DNA of 64,000 nucleotides from Macrostomum hystrix (taxonomy: Eukaryota; Platyhelminthes; Macrostomidae): contig CATNEN010000024.1 of assembly GCA_950097015.1 (NCBI GenBank), forward strand, positions 4,512,501-4,576,500. Direction: 5' to 3'. The notes below the pieces were generated by a model, which saw only the letters and a list, made by a program, of their open reading frames with translations, made no database searches and was not told the origin of the DNA. How positions within the stretch are numbered: position 1 is the stretch's first letter; each line of letters opens with the position of its first letter. Made by a program: the position numbers and the translations under genes. This document shows positions 23,966 through 35,100 of this stretch, piece by piece.

Positions 23966-24430
23966 AAGATTCTAGCACATTTTTACAGGTAAAATATTGA
24001 CTGATTCTATGAAGGTAGCTAATCACATAAAATGCACTCGTCCAAGTAGAATAACTTTGCAAGTACTTCGGGTGCTATGGAAACAGGTTATGCGATTTTA
24101 CTGTACAGCTAGCTTGTGCAAGCTGATAGAGAGGAGTGCATGAGAGACAATTCTGGTCTGGTTGGGGAGGAATGAGAATGTACTCATTCAGGTAGAGAAG
24201 TGCATTGATACTCAGTCGTTATGGCAACAAATGTCACTATTGTGTGTGCTCCCTATCTACTAGACATTGGTTAGTAGCTGAGTAAGCGAACAATGGAAAG
24301 CAGGTGCTTCGTTGGGGTTTAAAGGTACTTCAGAAGAATGAATAAAAGAGAGAACAGTTTTGCCTAGCGAGAAATCTGCAGAAAATGCTTGCTTACAATC
24401 ATCGATTTTTGCTTCGATTAAACGGAAACT
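23966..24430. other. Upstream flank of Shisa-like copy 3
   Basis: Single-copy DNA that should contain the promoter and 5' UTR of copy 3. I see no clear TATA box. No other feature is supported. Confidence 0.4.
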
Positions 24431-27400
24431 ATGTTTCGTCTGTTAGTACTCATGATTGCACTTGCTTTGGGTAAGTTTATCTTTCTTGACAACATTTTCT
24501 ACAGCGAACACGACAAAATGATATGATGTTTCATGGCTAAAGATGAGTAGCTAGCTATGATAAGAGGCTGTGAGATGGGTTGCTAGTTATGATAAGCAGG
24601 CTGTGAGGTGGGTTGCTAGCTATGATAAGCAGGCTGTGAGGTGAGTTGCTAGTTATGATAAGCAGGCTGTGAGGTGGGTTGCTAGCTATGATAAGCAGGC
24701 TGTGAGATGGGTTGCTAGTTATGATAAGCAGGCTGTGAGGTGGGTTGCTTGTTATGATAAGCAGGCTGTGAGGTGAGTTGCTAGTTATGATAAGCAGGCT
24801 GTGAGGTGGGTTGCTAGCTATGATAAGCAGGCTGTGAGATGGGTTGCTAGTTATGATAAGCAGGCTGTGAGGTGGGTTGCTTGTTATGATAAGCAGGCTG
24901 TGAGGTGGGTTGCTAGTTATGATAAGCAGGCTGTGAGGTGGGTTGCTAGTTATGATAAGCAGGCTGTGAGATGGGTTGCTAGTTATGATAAGAAGGCTGT
25001 GAGATGGGTTGCTTGTTATGATAAGAGGCTGTGAGGTGGGTTGCTTGTTATGATAAGCAGGCTGTGAGGTGAGTTGCTAGTTATGATAAGCAGGCTGTGA
25101 GGTGGGTTGCTAGCTATGATAAGCAGGCTGTGAGATGGGTTGCTAGTTATGATAAGCAGGCTGTGAGGTGGGTTGCTTGTTATGATAAGCAGGCTGTGAG
25201 GTGGGTTGCTAGTTATGATAAGCAGGCTGTGAGGTGGGTTGCTAGTTATGATAAGCAGGCTGTGAGATGGGTTGCTAGTTATGATAAGAAGGCTGTGAGA
25301 TGGGTTGCTTGTTATGATAAGAGGCTGTGAGATGAGTAGCTAGCTATGATAAGAGGCTGTGAGATGGGTTGCTTGTTATGATAAGCAGGCTGTGAGGTAG
25401 GTTGCTAGCTATGATAAGAAGGCTGTGAGATGGGTTGCTAGTTATGATAAGAGGCTGTGAGGTGGGTTGCTAGTTATGATAAGCAGGCTGTGAGATGGGT
25501 TGCTAGTTATGATAAGCAGGCTGTGAGGTGGGTTGCTTGTTATGATTAGAGGCTGTGAGATGGGTTGCTAGCTATGATAAGCAGGCTGTGAGGTGGGTTG
25601 CTTGTTATGATAAGAGGCTGTGAGATGGGTTGCTAGCTATGATAAGCAGGCTGTGAGGTGGGTTGCTAGCTATGATAAGCAGGCTGTGAGGTGGGTTGCT
25701 TGTTATGATAAGAGGCTGTGAGGTGGGTTGCTAGTTATGATAAGAGGCTGTGAGATGGGTTGCTAGCTATGATAAGCAGGCTGTGAGATGGGTTGCTCGT
25801 TATGATAAGAGGCTGTGAGGTGGGTTGCTAGCTATGATAAGCAGGCTGTGAGATGGGTTGCTAGCTATGATAAGCAGGCTGTGAGATGGGTTGCTAGCTA
25901 TGATAAGCAGGCTGTGAGATGGGTTGCTAGTTATGATAAGAGGCTGTGAGATGGGTTGCTAGCTATGATAAGCAGGCTGTGAGATGAGTAGCTAGCTATG
26001 ATAAGCAGGCTGTGAGATGGGTTGCTTGTTATGATAAGCAGGCTGTGAGATGGGTTGCTAGCTATGATAAGCAGGCTGTGAAGTGGGTTGCTAGCTATGA
26101 TAAGCAGGCTGTGAGATGGGTTGCTAGCTATGATAAGCAGGCTGTGAGATGGGTTGCTTGTTATGATAAGAGGCTGTGAAGTGGGTTGCTAGCTATGATA
26201 AGCAGGCTGTGAGATGATTTGCTAGCTATGATAAGCAGGCTGTGAGGTGGGTTGCTAGTTATGATAAGCAGGCTGTGAGATGGGTTGCTAGCTATGATAA
26301 GCAGGCTGTGAAGTGGGTTGCTAGCTATGATAAGCAGGCTGTGAGATGGGTTGCTTGTTATGATAAGAGGCTGTGAAGTGGGTTGCTAGCTATGATAAGC
26401 AGGCTGTGAGATGGGTTGCTTGTTATGATAAGCAGGCTATGAGATGAGTTGCTTGTTATGATAAGAGGCTGTGAGATGGGTTGCTTGTTATGATAAGAGG
26501 CTGTGAGATGGGTTGCTAGCTATGAGAAGCAGGCTGTGAGATGGGTTGCTAGCTATGATAAGCAGGCTGTGAGATGGGTTGCTTGTTACGATAAGCAGGC
26601 TGTGAGGTGGGTTGCTTGTTATGATAAGCAGGCTGTGAGATGGGTTGCTAGCTATGATAAGAAGGCTGTGAGATGGGTTGCTAGTTATGATAAGAGGCTG
26701 TGAGGTGGGTTGCTAGCTATGATAAGCAGGCTGTGAGATGGCTTGCTAGCTATGATAAGCAGGCTGTGAGATGGGTTGCTAGTTATGATAAGCAGGCTGT
26801 GAGATGGGTTGCTTGTTACGATAAGCAGGCTGTGAGGTGGGTTGCTTGTTATGATAAGCAGGCTGTGAGATGGGTTGCTAGCTATGATAAGAAGGCTGTG
26901 AGATGGGTTGCTAGTTATGATAAGAGGCTGTGAGGTGGGTTGCTAGCTATGATAAGCAGGCTGTGAGATGGCTTGCTAGCTATGATAAGCAGGCTGTGAG
27001 ATGGGTTGCTAGTTATGATAAGCAGGCTGTGAGATGGGTTGCTAGCTATGATAAGCAGGCTGTGAGGTTGGTTGCTTGTTATGATAAGCAGGCTGTGAGA
27101 TGGGTTGCTTGTTATGATAAGCAGGCAGTGAGATGGGTTGCTAGCTATGATAAGCAGGCTGTGAGATGGGTTGCTAGCTATGATAAGCAGGCTGTGAGAT
27201 GGGTTGCTAGCTATGATAAGCAGGCTGTGAGATGGGTTGCTTGTTATGATAAGCAGGCTGTGAGGTGGGTTGCTAGCTATGATAAGAAGGCTGTGAGATG
27301 GGTTGCTAGTTATGATAAGAGGCTGTGAGGTGGGTTGCTTGTTATGATAAGAAGGCTGTGAGATGGGTTGCTAGTTATGATTAGCAGGCTGTGAGGTGGG

Positions 27401-30400
27401 TTGCTAGCTATGATAAGCAGGCTGTGAGATGGGTTGCTAGCTATGATAAGAGGCTGTGGGATGGGTTGCTAGTTATGATAAGAGGCTGTGAGGTGGGTTG
27501 CTAGTTATGATAAGAGGCTGTGAGGTGGGTTGCTAGCTATGATAAGCAGGCTGTGAGGTTGGTTGCTTGTTATGATAAGCAGGCAGTGAGATGGGTTGCT
27601 AGCTATGATAAGCAGGCTGTGAGATGGGTTGCTAGTTATGATAAGAAGGCTGTGAGATGGGTTGCTTGTTATGATAAGAAGGCTGTGAGATGGGTTGCTT
27701 GTTATGATAAGCAGGCTGTGAGGTGGGTTGCTTGTTATGATAAGCAGGCTGTGAGGTGGGTTGCTAGCTATGATAAGAAGGCTGTGAGATGGGTTGCTAG
27801 TTATGATAAGAGGCTGTGAGGTGGGTTGCTAGTTATGATAAGAAGGCTGTGAGATGGGTTGCTAGTTATGATAAGCAGGCTGTGAGGTGGGTTGCTAGCT
27901 ATGATAAGCAGGCTGTGAGATGGGTTGCTAGCTATGATAAGAGGCTGTGGGATGGGTTGCTAGTTATGATAAGAGGCTGTGAGGTGGGTTGCTAGTTATG
28001 ATAAGCAGGCTGTGAGATGGGTTGCTAGTTATGATAAGCAGGCTGTGAGGTGGGTTGCTTGTTATGATAAGCAGGCTGTGAGATGGGTTGCTAGCTATGA
28101 TAAGCAGGCTGTGAGATGGGTTGCTAGCTATGATTAGAAGGCTGTGAGATGGGTTGCTAGTTATGATAAGAGGCTGTGAGGTGGGTTGCTAGCTATGATA
28201 AGCAGGCTGTGAGATGGGTTGCTAGCTATGATAAGCAGGCTGTGAGGTGGGTTGCTTGTTATGATAAGCAGGCTGTGAGATGGGTTGCTAGTTTTGATAA
28301 GAGGCTGTGAGGTGGGTTGCTAAGGAGGGTAAGAAAATGCACATCGCTCAGAAGACACTGAATTGAAGTGATTCGCTGTTTGTTGTGCAGCCGGCCTGTG
28401 CTCAGGAGCCGTTCGCTCCAGCAGCAGCAGCAGGAGCAGCTCCTACAGTCGCTCCAGCCGCTCCTACAGCGGCTCCTACCGCAGCGGGTCGAGTCGCTAC
28501 GGATCCTCGAGAGGCACTGGCTATGGCTCGCTGTCACTGCTCGTTAGCAGTCGATTCTCGTGAGACCAAATGTTCAAACTACCCTACTATGAGTAGCACA
28601 ATCAAAATATTTAAATCTCAAAAATGCTAATTGACTACGAAGTCTTTACCGTTTTTTCCTGAGGGAGCGATGGAGCTTGTAGCCCATTGGTTGGAGCTTC
28701 GGTGCAACTGAGATGTCGAGAGTTTGAATCCCAGCCTAGGGGAAACAGTTTATTAAATAAATATATCAGTGCTCAATAAGTACTACTGTGATTAGTAGAC
28801 TGACACAACCAGATTTTTAATTATTTTTAGCTACCGAGTCAACCGTCTGTCATACAGTCGCGGCATATTCTTCGCTACCTGGTCTTGGCGCAGCCGGCAC
28901 TCGGAATACTCCGACAGCTCAGCCATCTGCTTCAACGTGGTGGACAGCCTGCCGGCTGAGTACAACAGCTCAGTTGTGCAGCCATGGCTGTACAAGAGTC
29001 AACAGGTCTACGGACTCTTCGTCTGTCCCATCGACCAGGCGCGCCCTGATCGCATCTACTGCTGCGGCACCGAGGAGGCACAGAGTTGTTGCAGCTTCCT
29101 TGAGGAGTGAGCGGAAACAGCGCCAGGGTGTCAGGGAGCAGTCAGTAGGGTGTCAGGGAGCAGTCAGTAGTGTCAGGGAGCAGTCAGCAGGGTGTCAGGG
29201 AGCAGTCAGTAGTGTCAGGGAGCAGTCAGCAGGGTGTCAGGGAGCAGTCAGTAGAGTGTCAGGGAGCAGTCAGCAGGGTGTCAGGGAGCAGTCAGTAGAG
29301 TGTCAGGGAGCAGTCAGCAGGGTGTCAGGGAGCAGCCAGTAGGGTGTCAGGGTGCAGTCAGCAGGGTGTCAGGGGGCAGTCAGTAGAGTGTCAGGGAGCA
29401 GTCAGTAGAGTGTCAGGGTGTAGTCAGCAGGGTGTCAGGGAGCAGTCAGTAGGGTGTCACGGAGCAGACCAGCAGGGTTTCAGGGAGCAGTCAGTAGGGT
29501 GTCAGGGAGCAGTCAGTTGGGTGGTTTCTGGATTTTCTGTAGCAATCTGAGAAACAAGTAACATGCTAATTGTTATTCGTGCAAGAAGCCTTTCTACTTC
29601 GCAAAGCTCCATTGTTCCACTTTCGTTCTACTCGATTTCTAGTAGCGGCAAAGTGGTTGGCCTGTTTGTCGGACTCAGCATAGGACTGTTAGTGAGCGCT
29701 TTCATCGCATTCCACGTTCGGCGCTTCTACATCAGGCGGCAAAAGCTGGCGCGCAGGTGAGGGAAAATTTAGAGACGGCGAGAAAGGGAATGACAGACGG
29801 CGAGGAAGAGAATGAGAGACGGCGAGAAAGGTAATGGGAGACGGCGAGGAAGAGAATGAGAGACGGCGAGGAAGGGAATGACAGACGGCGAGGAAGAGAA
29901 TGACCGACGGTGAGTAAGGGAATGGGAGACGGCGAGAAAGGTAATGGGAGACGGCGAGGAAGAGAATGAGAGACGGCGAGGAAGGGAATGACAGACGGCG
30001 AGGAAGAGAATGACCGACGGTGAGTAAGGGAATGGGAGACGGCGAGAAAGGTAATGGGAGACGGCGAGGAAGGGAATGGGAGACGGCATGGGTGAGACGC
30101 TTAGGGATCTAATGAATGATTTCCATAGTTCTAAATTCGACCATCAAATACTGCAGTCGGCAGCAGGCCAGCAATGCAGTGATTGTCGCCCACATCGTTC
30201 CGGCGACAGCGGACGAGAGTTCGATCGCAACTGTCGTCTCATCATCGTTGACTCCAGGCCAGTCAGCGGCATCCGGTGGCGCCGAGTCGATGAGCAACAA
30301 GCCGTCGGAGCATCTGGGCGAATTCGATTACGCATTCGGGCAGCAGCAGCTGCCGCCTTTGCCGGCCTACCAGGAGTTGGTAACGCAGCCGGCCGAGCTG

Positions 30401-30466
30401 CCGCCGGCCTACTGGGAAGTCAACAGCCGTGGTCAGCCCGGGCAGATGCCGACCGTGCATCACTGA
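24431..30466 (+). CDS. Shisa/WBP1-like membrane adaptor, copy 3
   Basis: Exons read as 24431-24470, 28391-28559, 28831-29106, 29643-29756 and 30157-30466, giving 302 residues with the same 1-2-2-2 phases as copies 1 and 2. The signal peptide (MFRLLVLMIALAL) is followed by a long Ser/Arg/Tyr-rich segment ending SLSLLVSSRFS. The cysteine core shows ICFN, FVCP, IYCCG and SCCSFLEE. One membrane helix lies near residues 166-187, with basic residues (RRFYIRRQKLARR) at its cytosolic edge. The tail has LPAY (268-271) and a PY motif PPAY (282-285). Similarity to copy 2 (LSYSRGIF, WSWRSRHS) is closer than to copy 1. Intron 1 is 3.9 kb, almost all minisatellite. Introns 3 and 4 also carry arrays. Confidence 0.8.
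24545..28325 (+). repeat. 33-bp minisatellite filling intron 1 of Shisa-like copy 3
   Basis: About 115 units built from gctgtgagatgggttgctag and ctatgataagcag, with 30-31-bp versions ending AAGAG. It begins about 75 bases after the donor and ends about 65 bases before exon 2. Higher-order copies occur: segments 24801-25034 and 25097-25330 encode the same 77-codon string, as do overlapping blocks 26470-26933. The open frames are artefacts. Confidence 0.95.
28661..28760 (+). mobile_element. tRNA-like SINE head
   Basis: A-box-like TAGCCCATTGG (28680-28690) and B-box-like AGAGTTTGAATCC (28719-28732), spaced as in a tRNA gene, lie in intron 2 of Shisa-like copy 3. There is no tRNA acceptor-stem pairing, so a SINE or tRNA pseudogene is likelier than a working tRNA. 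Its head differs from the SINE at 20433. Confidence 0.55.
29120..29520 (+). repeat. About 22-bp minisatellite in intron 3 of Shisa-like copy 3
   Basis: Units of ggtgtcagggagcagtcagc type, alternating 20 and 22 bp, begin about 15 bases after the exon 3 donor at 29107. G-rich on the sense strand. Confidence 0.9.
29770..30090 (+). repeat. 20-bp minisatellite in intron 4 of Shisa-like copy 3
   Basis: About 16 units of gagacggcgaggaagagaat type, with a duplicated block of roughly 110 bp (29840-29950 and 29950-30060). It starts within 20 bases of the exon 4 donor at 29757. Confidence 0.9.
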
Positions 30467-30524
30467 ATAACTCAACATATTAATAGTTTGAATGCGTGTT
30501 TTGCGTGGACGAACCGTAAAGCTC

Positions 30525-31165
30525 TAGGAATCGAAAAAACAGCAATTAGTATCGGAGATACTGTTTTAGGAATCGGAGATACAGCTCTAGGAATCGGAGA
30601 AACAGCTCAAGGAATCGGAGAAACAGCTCTAGGAATCGGAGATATAGCTCAAGGAATCGGAGAAATAGCTCTAGAAATCGGAAAAACAGCTCTAGGAATC
30701 GGAGAAAAAGCTCTAGAAATCGGAAAAACAGCTCTAGGAATCGGAGAAAAAGCTCTAGGAACCAGAGAAACAGCTCTAGGAACCAGAGAAACAGCTCTAG
30801 GAACCGGAGATACTGTTTTAGGAATCGAAGAAACATCTCTAGGAATCGGAGATACAGCTATAATAATCGGAGATACTGCTCTTGGAATCGGAGAAACAGC
30901 TCTAGGAATCGGAGATACAGCTATAGTAATCGGAGATACTGCTCTTGGAATCGGAGAAACAGCTCTAGGAATCGGAAATACAGCTATAGTAATCGGAGAT
31001 ACTGCTCTTGGAATCGGAGAAACAGCTCTAGGAATCGGAAATACAGCTCAAAGAATCGGAGATACAGCTCTAGGAATCGGAGAAACAGCTCTAGGAACCG
31101 GAGAAACAGCTCTAGGAATCGGAGATATAGCTCAAGGAATCGGAGCAACAGCTCTAGCTGCAGGA
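30525..31165 (+). repeat. 21-bp minisatellite in the 3' flank of Shisa-like copy 3
   Basis: About 29 units of ctaggaatcggagaaacagc type, starting some 60 bases after the stop codon. The 7-codon unit gives a 229-residue open frame of LGIGETA repeats that I do not regard as a gene. Confidence 0.9.
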
Positions 31166-31539
31166 ATGACATACTGAAAGGAATCGAAGATGCAACTAGG
31201 AATCTAATGATTAGAGATGAAGGAATCGGAGATGCAGGAATCGAAGCGCGGATATACTGCTAGGTGCCTGCGATGAAGCTGGGAAGCGGAGTTACATGTA
31301 TAGGATAGGATACGTATTTCTATAGTAGATCAATGCAGCCATTTACCTTTTCTTGAATTGATTAACGCCACAAGTGAACTGTGTCTTAGGGTTTTCTGAG
31401 TTAATTTTGTACTTCTTACAGCCTAAAGTTTTAGTCAATGCCTGCATATTCTGTTTATTTTTATTCACATATAGAAGCGGTTAAATTAGTCCATTCGATA
31501 AATAAAATTTCTTGCCTTCTATATAAAAAGTTTTTTGTG

Positions 31540-31603
31540 ATGCTGGGAATCGAACCCCGACCTACAATTTGGGAGTCGGACGATCATTTTAGTTATCTAG
31601 TTT
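31540..31603 (-). mobile_element. Degenerate tRNA-like element
   Basis: On the minus strand a B-box-like GGGTTCGATTCCC (31545-31557) is preceded at tRNA spacing by TAGATAACTAAAATG, a weak A box. No flanking duplication or full cloverleaf is evident. It could be a SINE head or tRNA pseudogene. Confidence 0.45.
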
Positions 31604-31867
31604 TTGAAGGTAACACAAAAAATCTTTTGAACTACTGCCAAGGTGCTAAAAGTTCAAACCTCAATGGCTTATCGTCTAGTTGACGAAGCAATTCAATTCT
31701 AGTCAATTCTCATGAGTTCGTCTCGCTTACAGATCCGAGATTGAAAGTAACAAGGCGTTGAACAATGATCAAATGCATTCAGCGCTTTCTAAGAATACGC
31801 GAAACGCGTATAGGAAATAGAAGGGCACAGGCTTTATGGACCGAATAGAAAATAGCTTTTTGGAAGA

Positions 31868-31873
31868 TTTATT
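31868..31873 (-). other. Candidate poly(A) signal for the minus-strand gene
   Basis: Reads AATAAA on the minus strand, about 315 bases past the stop codon at 32189-32191. Assignment rests on position only. Confidence 0.35.
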
Positions 31874-32188
31874 TAGGTTAAGTTTTTTATGAATGATTTT
31901 TGCAATGCGTTTAGTCTGCATGATTAGTTTTGTCAGCGCCTGAGATAACTCACAATTCACATAGGAAACACAACAAAAGCGCACTGAAAGAAAACACATT
32001 TTAAACTACTTCTAGTTTTAAGCAAGTGTGAGCAAATAGATCTGTTTGCATAGATTTTTTACAGCATGGGCAATTGACAAGCGCGATTTGAGGCGCGGAG
32101 CTGCAAAGTCATTGCCCGATAGTCTAAGAGAAGTTAAAACAGCTAACAGAAGGATGGCACACTGGAGCTTATAAAATATGTTAAAATT

Positions 32189-35100
32189 CTATTTCATATT
32201 GGCCAGTTCAAGCAAGGACATTCGGCCGTCAAGCAGCTGGTCTGCGGTGCGGACTCGCTTCAACTGCGGCTCAGAGGAGGGCACAGTGACGTCATTCTTG
32301 CCGGAGTCGACAGGCCGGCGCCTACGCTCCGGTTGGTCACCGGGCAGCAGGTGGCGATCCTCGCTGTAGGCCGGCAGACGACGCTCGGTTGACGAGGCCG
32401 CAGCGGAGCTGAGAAATCGAGACAGCACTAAGCCACGCCCCGAAACGGCCACGGGAGCCAGGCCGCCGCCGCACATTGGATCGGAGCGGACAGAAGCGGC
32501 TCCGACCAAGACGCCGCCGCTGGATGACGAGATCGTGGAATCGGCCCGCCGCTTGGCCATTACGGACCGCATGCGCGACTTCAGGCTGCTACCTTCAATG
32601 CGGCTAACAGCGCTTGCTGACGAAGTCGACGGCGGTGGCGGAGGGAGCTGGCTTGGTTGTGGAGCCGGCTGAGCGGGAAGGCCGAACAGCTCCGCTAGAA
32701 GGTCTAGCTCGTCAACGTTGGCCCCACTAGGACCCGGTGCATCCTCAACTATGTCGGCTGGCAGCGAAGAGGCAGGATCTACCAGCGGGTGTTCATCGAG
32801 GACAGGCGGCGTGGGCGGAGCGGCGGCCAAAGCTACGGCGGAGCTGCGCCCAGATCCGTCGCAGGTGAAGCTGCTAGATGGCTCTGTACGGTAGCCCAGG
32901 TTTTCAACTGCCGGACACTCCCGCTCAAACAAAATGGCGGTCAGCTGGCCGGAGCGAAAGATTGGCGACGCGGCCAAGTCGTGACAGGCCAGGCCAGGCG
33001 AGACAGCGTCGGAGCCACCGGACTCCTGACTTGGGCCGATGCGCATCCAGCGGGCATCTTTATTATTGGAGGAAGAAAGTAAAACGGAAGCGGGATGGGA
33101 AAATTAAAAGGCGATGCTTGAGTGTCTGTCAGAAGTGACTGATTGTATTAGAAGCACCTATATTAGAGACTTGCAACTGAGAATAAAATTATCAGATGAA
33201 AAATGTCTAAAATGCTTACACGGAAGGTAGAAATAGAGAGATAAGATACTTGCTTCGATAGCAGTTAAAATTTAGGTGAGGCGGCTGGCTATGTTGCAAA
33301 CTTCTTCGATCTCAAAAAACTTTTTTATATGCTAGATGTACAAGCAAGAACGCAGACAATTTACCTGTGCGCCGGCAGATGCAGATTCAAATTCAATTCC
33401 AATTGAATTCGGCTCGTAGCCGAAAGTGACTCCGCGATGGCCAGCACTTTCGGGCTTTGACTGGAAGCGCTTCGCCTCCATTGTGCCACTTTTTTATGCG
33501 CGATTTTAGTGCAATTATTTAAATAGGCGCCGATTCGATCAAAGAAAGAATGCAATATAGCCGCAAAGCCGGTCTCTTACTGCGAAGACTCGTGATTTTT
33601 CTAGCAATTTAAAAATCGTAGGCTAAGAACAGCCATACGAGTTGCAATTTGTGATCTTTTTTTGCCGTAAAGATCGGTTTCTTTAAGCTACAAGAATTTA
33701 GCAATAAATTTTTTTCTTTTAGCCGTAAAGAGGTCTGTTACGCAGTCTATTTTTTTACTTTGACTTAAGAAACTAAGGACTTTGCTATCCTAAATGCAAT
33801 GAATAAAGATTTTTATAACTCTAATCAGTTCATAAATTCATTAGCCCTAAAGACAGGTTTTAGTCCTAAAGAATTCATCTATGATCACGTAAAAATCGTT
33901 ATCTAAGCTGCAAGGACTCTATGAATGTTTTAGCCGTAAAGAGGTCGGTTTCTTACTTTTGAAGACTTTTAGCTCTAGTCGCAATTCTACAATGCCCTTA
34001 GAAAAGTGTTATTTTTACGTGAAACTTCCATCGTAAAAATAACACCTGATTGTCAATGTAGATTGCTATACATCAGAACTCTCTAACCTGTTTAGTAAGA
34101 CAGCTCGCATGCATCGATGCAGAAATCGAAAGAATTATGCTACGCATGAAAGGAATTCTGGTTTCGATTCGAAACTGGGATTTTAAAGCGAGACTAGATT
34201 CATAAACAGGACAGGAATTTCTATAGGGCTATGGATCGAGCTAAGTACTTTAGCATTAGAATTAGCTTAGATACATAAAGGAGCTGAATCAAATATATAA
34301 TATCACAAATGAAAAAGGTGGGAGGGGTAAAATAGAGAGACTAGATAAGCAAAAATGCCCATTATTGTGAAAGACAACACAGATAGAAATTGGCATTCAC
34401 ACTCCCCTAGAAAAACTTACTGTCTCGGCTGAATAGCCAAATAACATAATAAAATTGATTGTCAGGACGGGCCACTCGTTGAAGGGCCGCCGTGGGCATC
34501 AGAGAGAGGCCGTCGTGAGTGCGCAGGCTCTTCAGCGGCGTAGAGCCGTTTAGGCCGTCGCGGGCCTCTAGGAAGACGGCATCAGATAGGGGCTGGCGAC
34601 CATCTTGGGATCTGGAATGGCATGACGATAATAAAGTCAGGGCAGATGCACACACACCCGTGTGAGTGTGTGCTCTGGAGTCTGCGGAATGAGCAGAATT
34701 GCTTCTCGCTGTCTGAGGGTCTACCGTTACCAGTACCAGTGCTTATAATAATAATAACTGCAGTAGGACTAGGCAATGGCACATCATTTGGTGACGCTAG
34801 ACCCGCAGCCAGCGAGGAGGCAATTTTGCGCATTTCGCTTTGCTGACTACAGAGCACACACACACACAGGCAGACAGATACTGTAGGCAGGCACACGCTT
34901 ACACAGGTGTGTACATCTGCCCTGACTTTCTCATAGTCAGGCAGTGTGCACTCTCACTGTGCCTTGGAGTTTGACCCTAGAGCACAAGCCACCAAGCCTC
35001 CTCTCTGCGGCTGCGCCCCAAATTAATGTGATCTCGCGGAATCGAGTCAGGGATCTTGGTGCGAGAGGCAAACGCGTTAACCACTCTGCTACTCACCCCC

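Larger units (their letters stand above)
31166..32188. other. Intergenic DNA between convergent genes
   Basis: Single-copy, AT-rich. It separates the + strand Shisa-like cluster from the minus-strand gene ending at 32189. It contains a tRNA-like element near 31540-31603 and a possible minus-strand poly(A) signal at 31868-31873. Confidence 0.45.

Noticed and set aside
24545-28325. CRISPR-like array
   Set aside because: Units are directly tandem with no unique spacers, in an animal intron.
28680-28732. Functional tRNA gene
   Set aside because: A- and B-box-like motifs are present, but acceptor and anticodon stems do not pair, so it is listed as a tRNA-derived element.
30488-31177. 229-codon LGIGETA repeat frame just after Shisa-like copy 3
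   Set aside because: 21-bp array; no signal peptide or unique domain, and it lies in the 3' flank.
33361-33555. Possible extra exon of the unrecognised minus-strand gene (open frame ending at CACAG/GTAAAT)
   Set aside because: Its entry and exit phases (1 and 2) do not fit the neighbouring exons, whereas joining 34421 directly to 33057 keeps phase. It could still be a 5' exon of another transcript.
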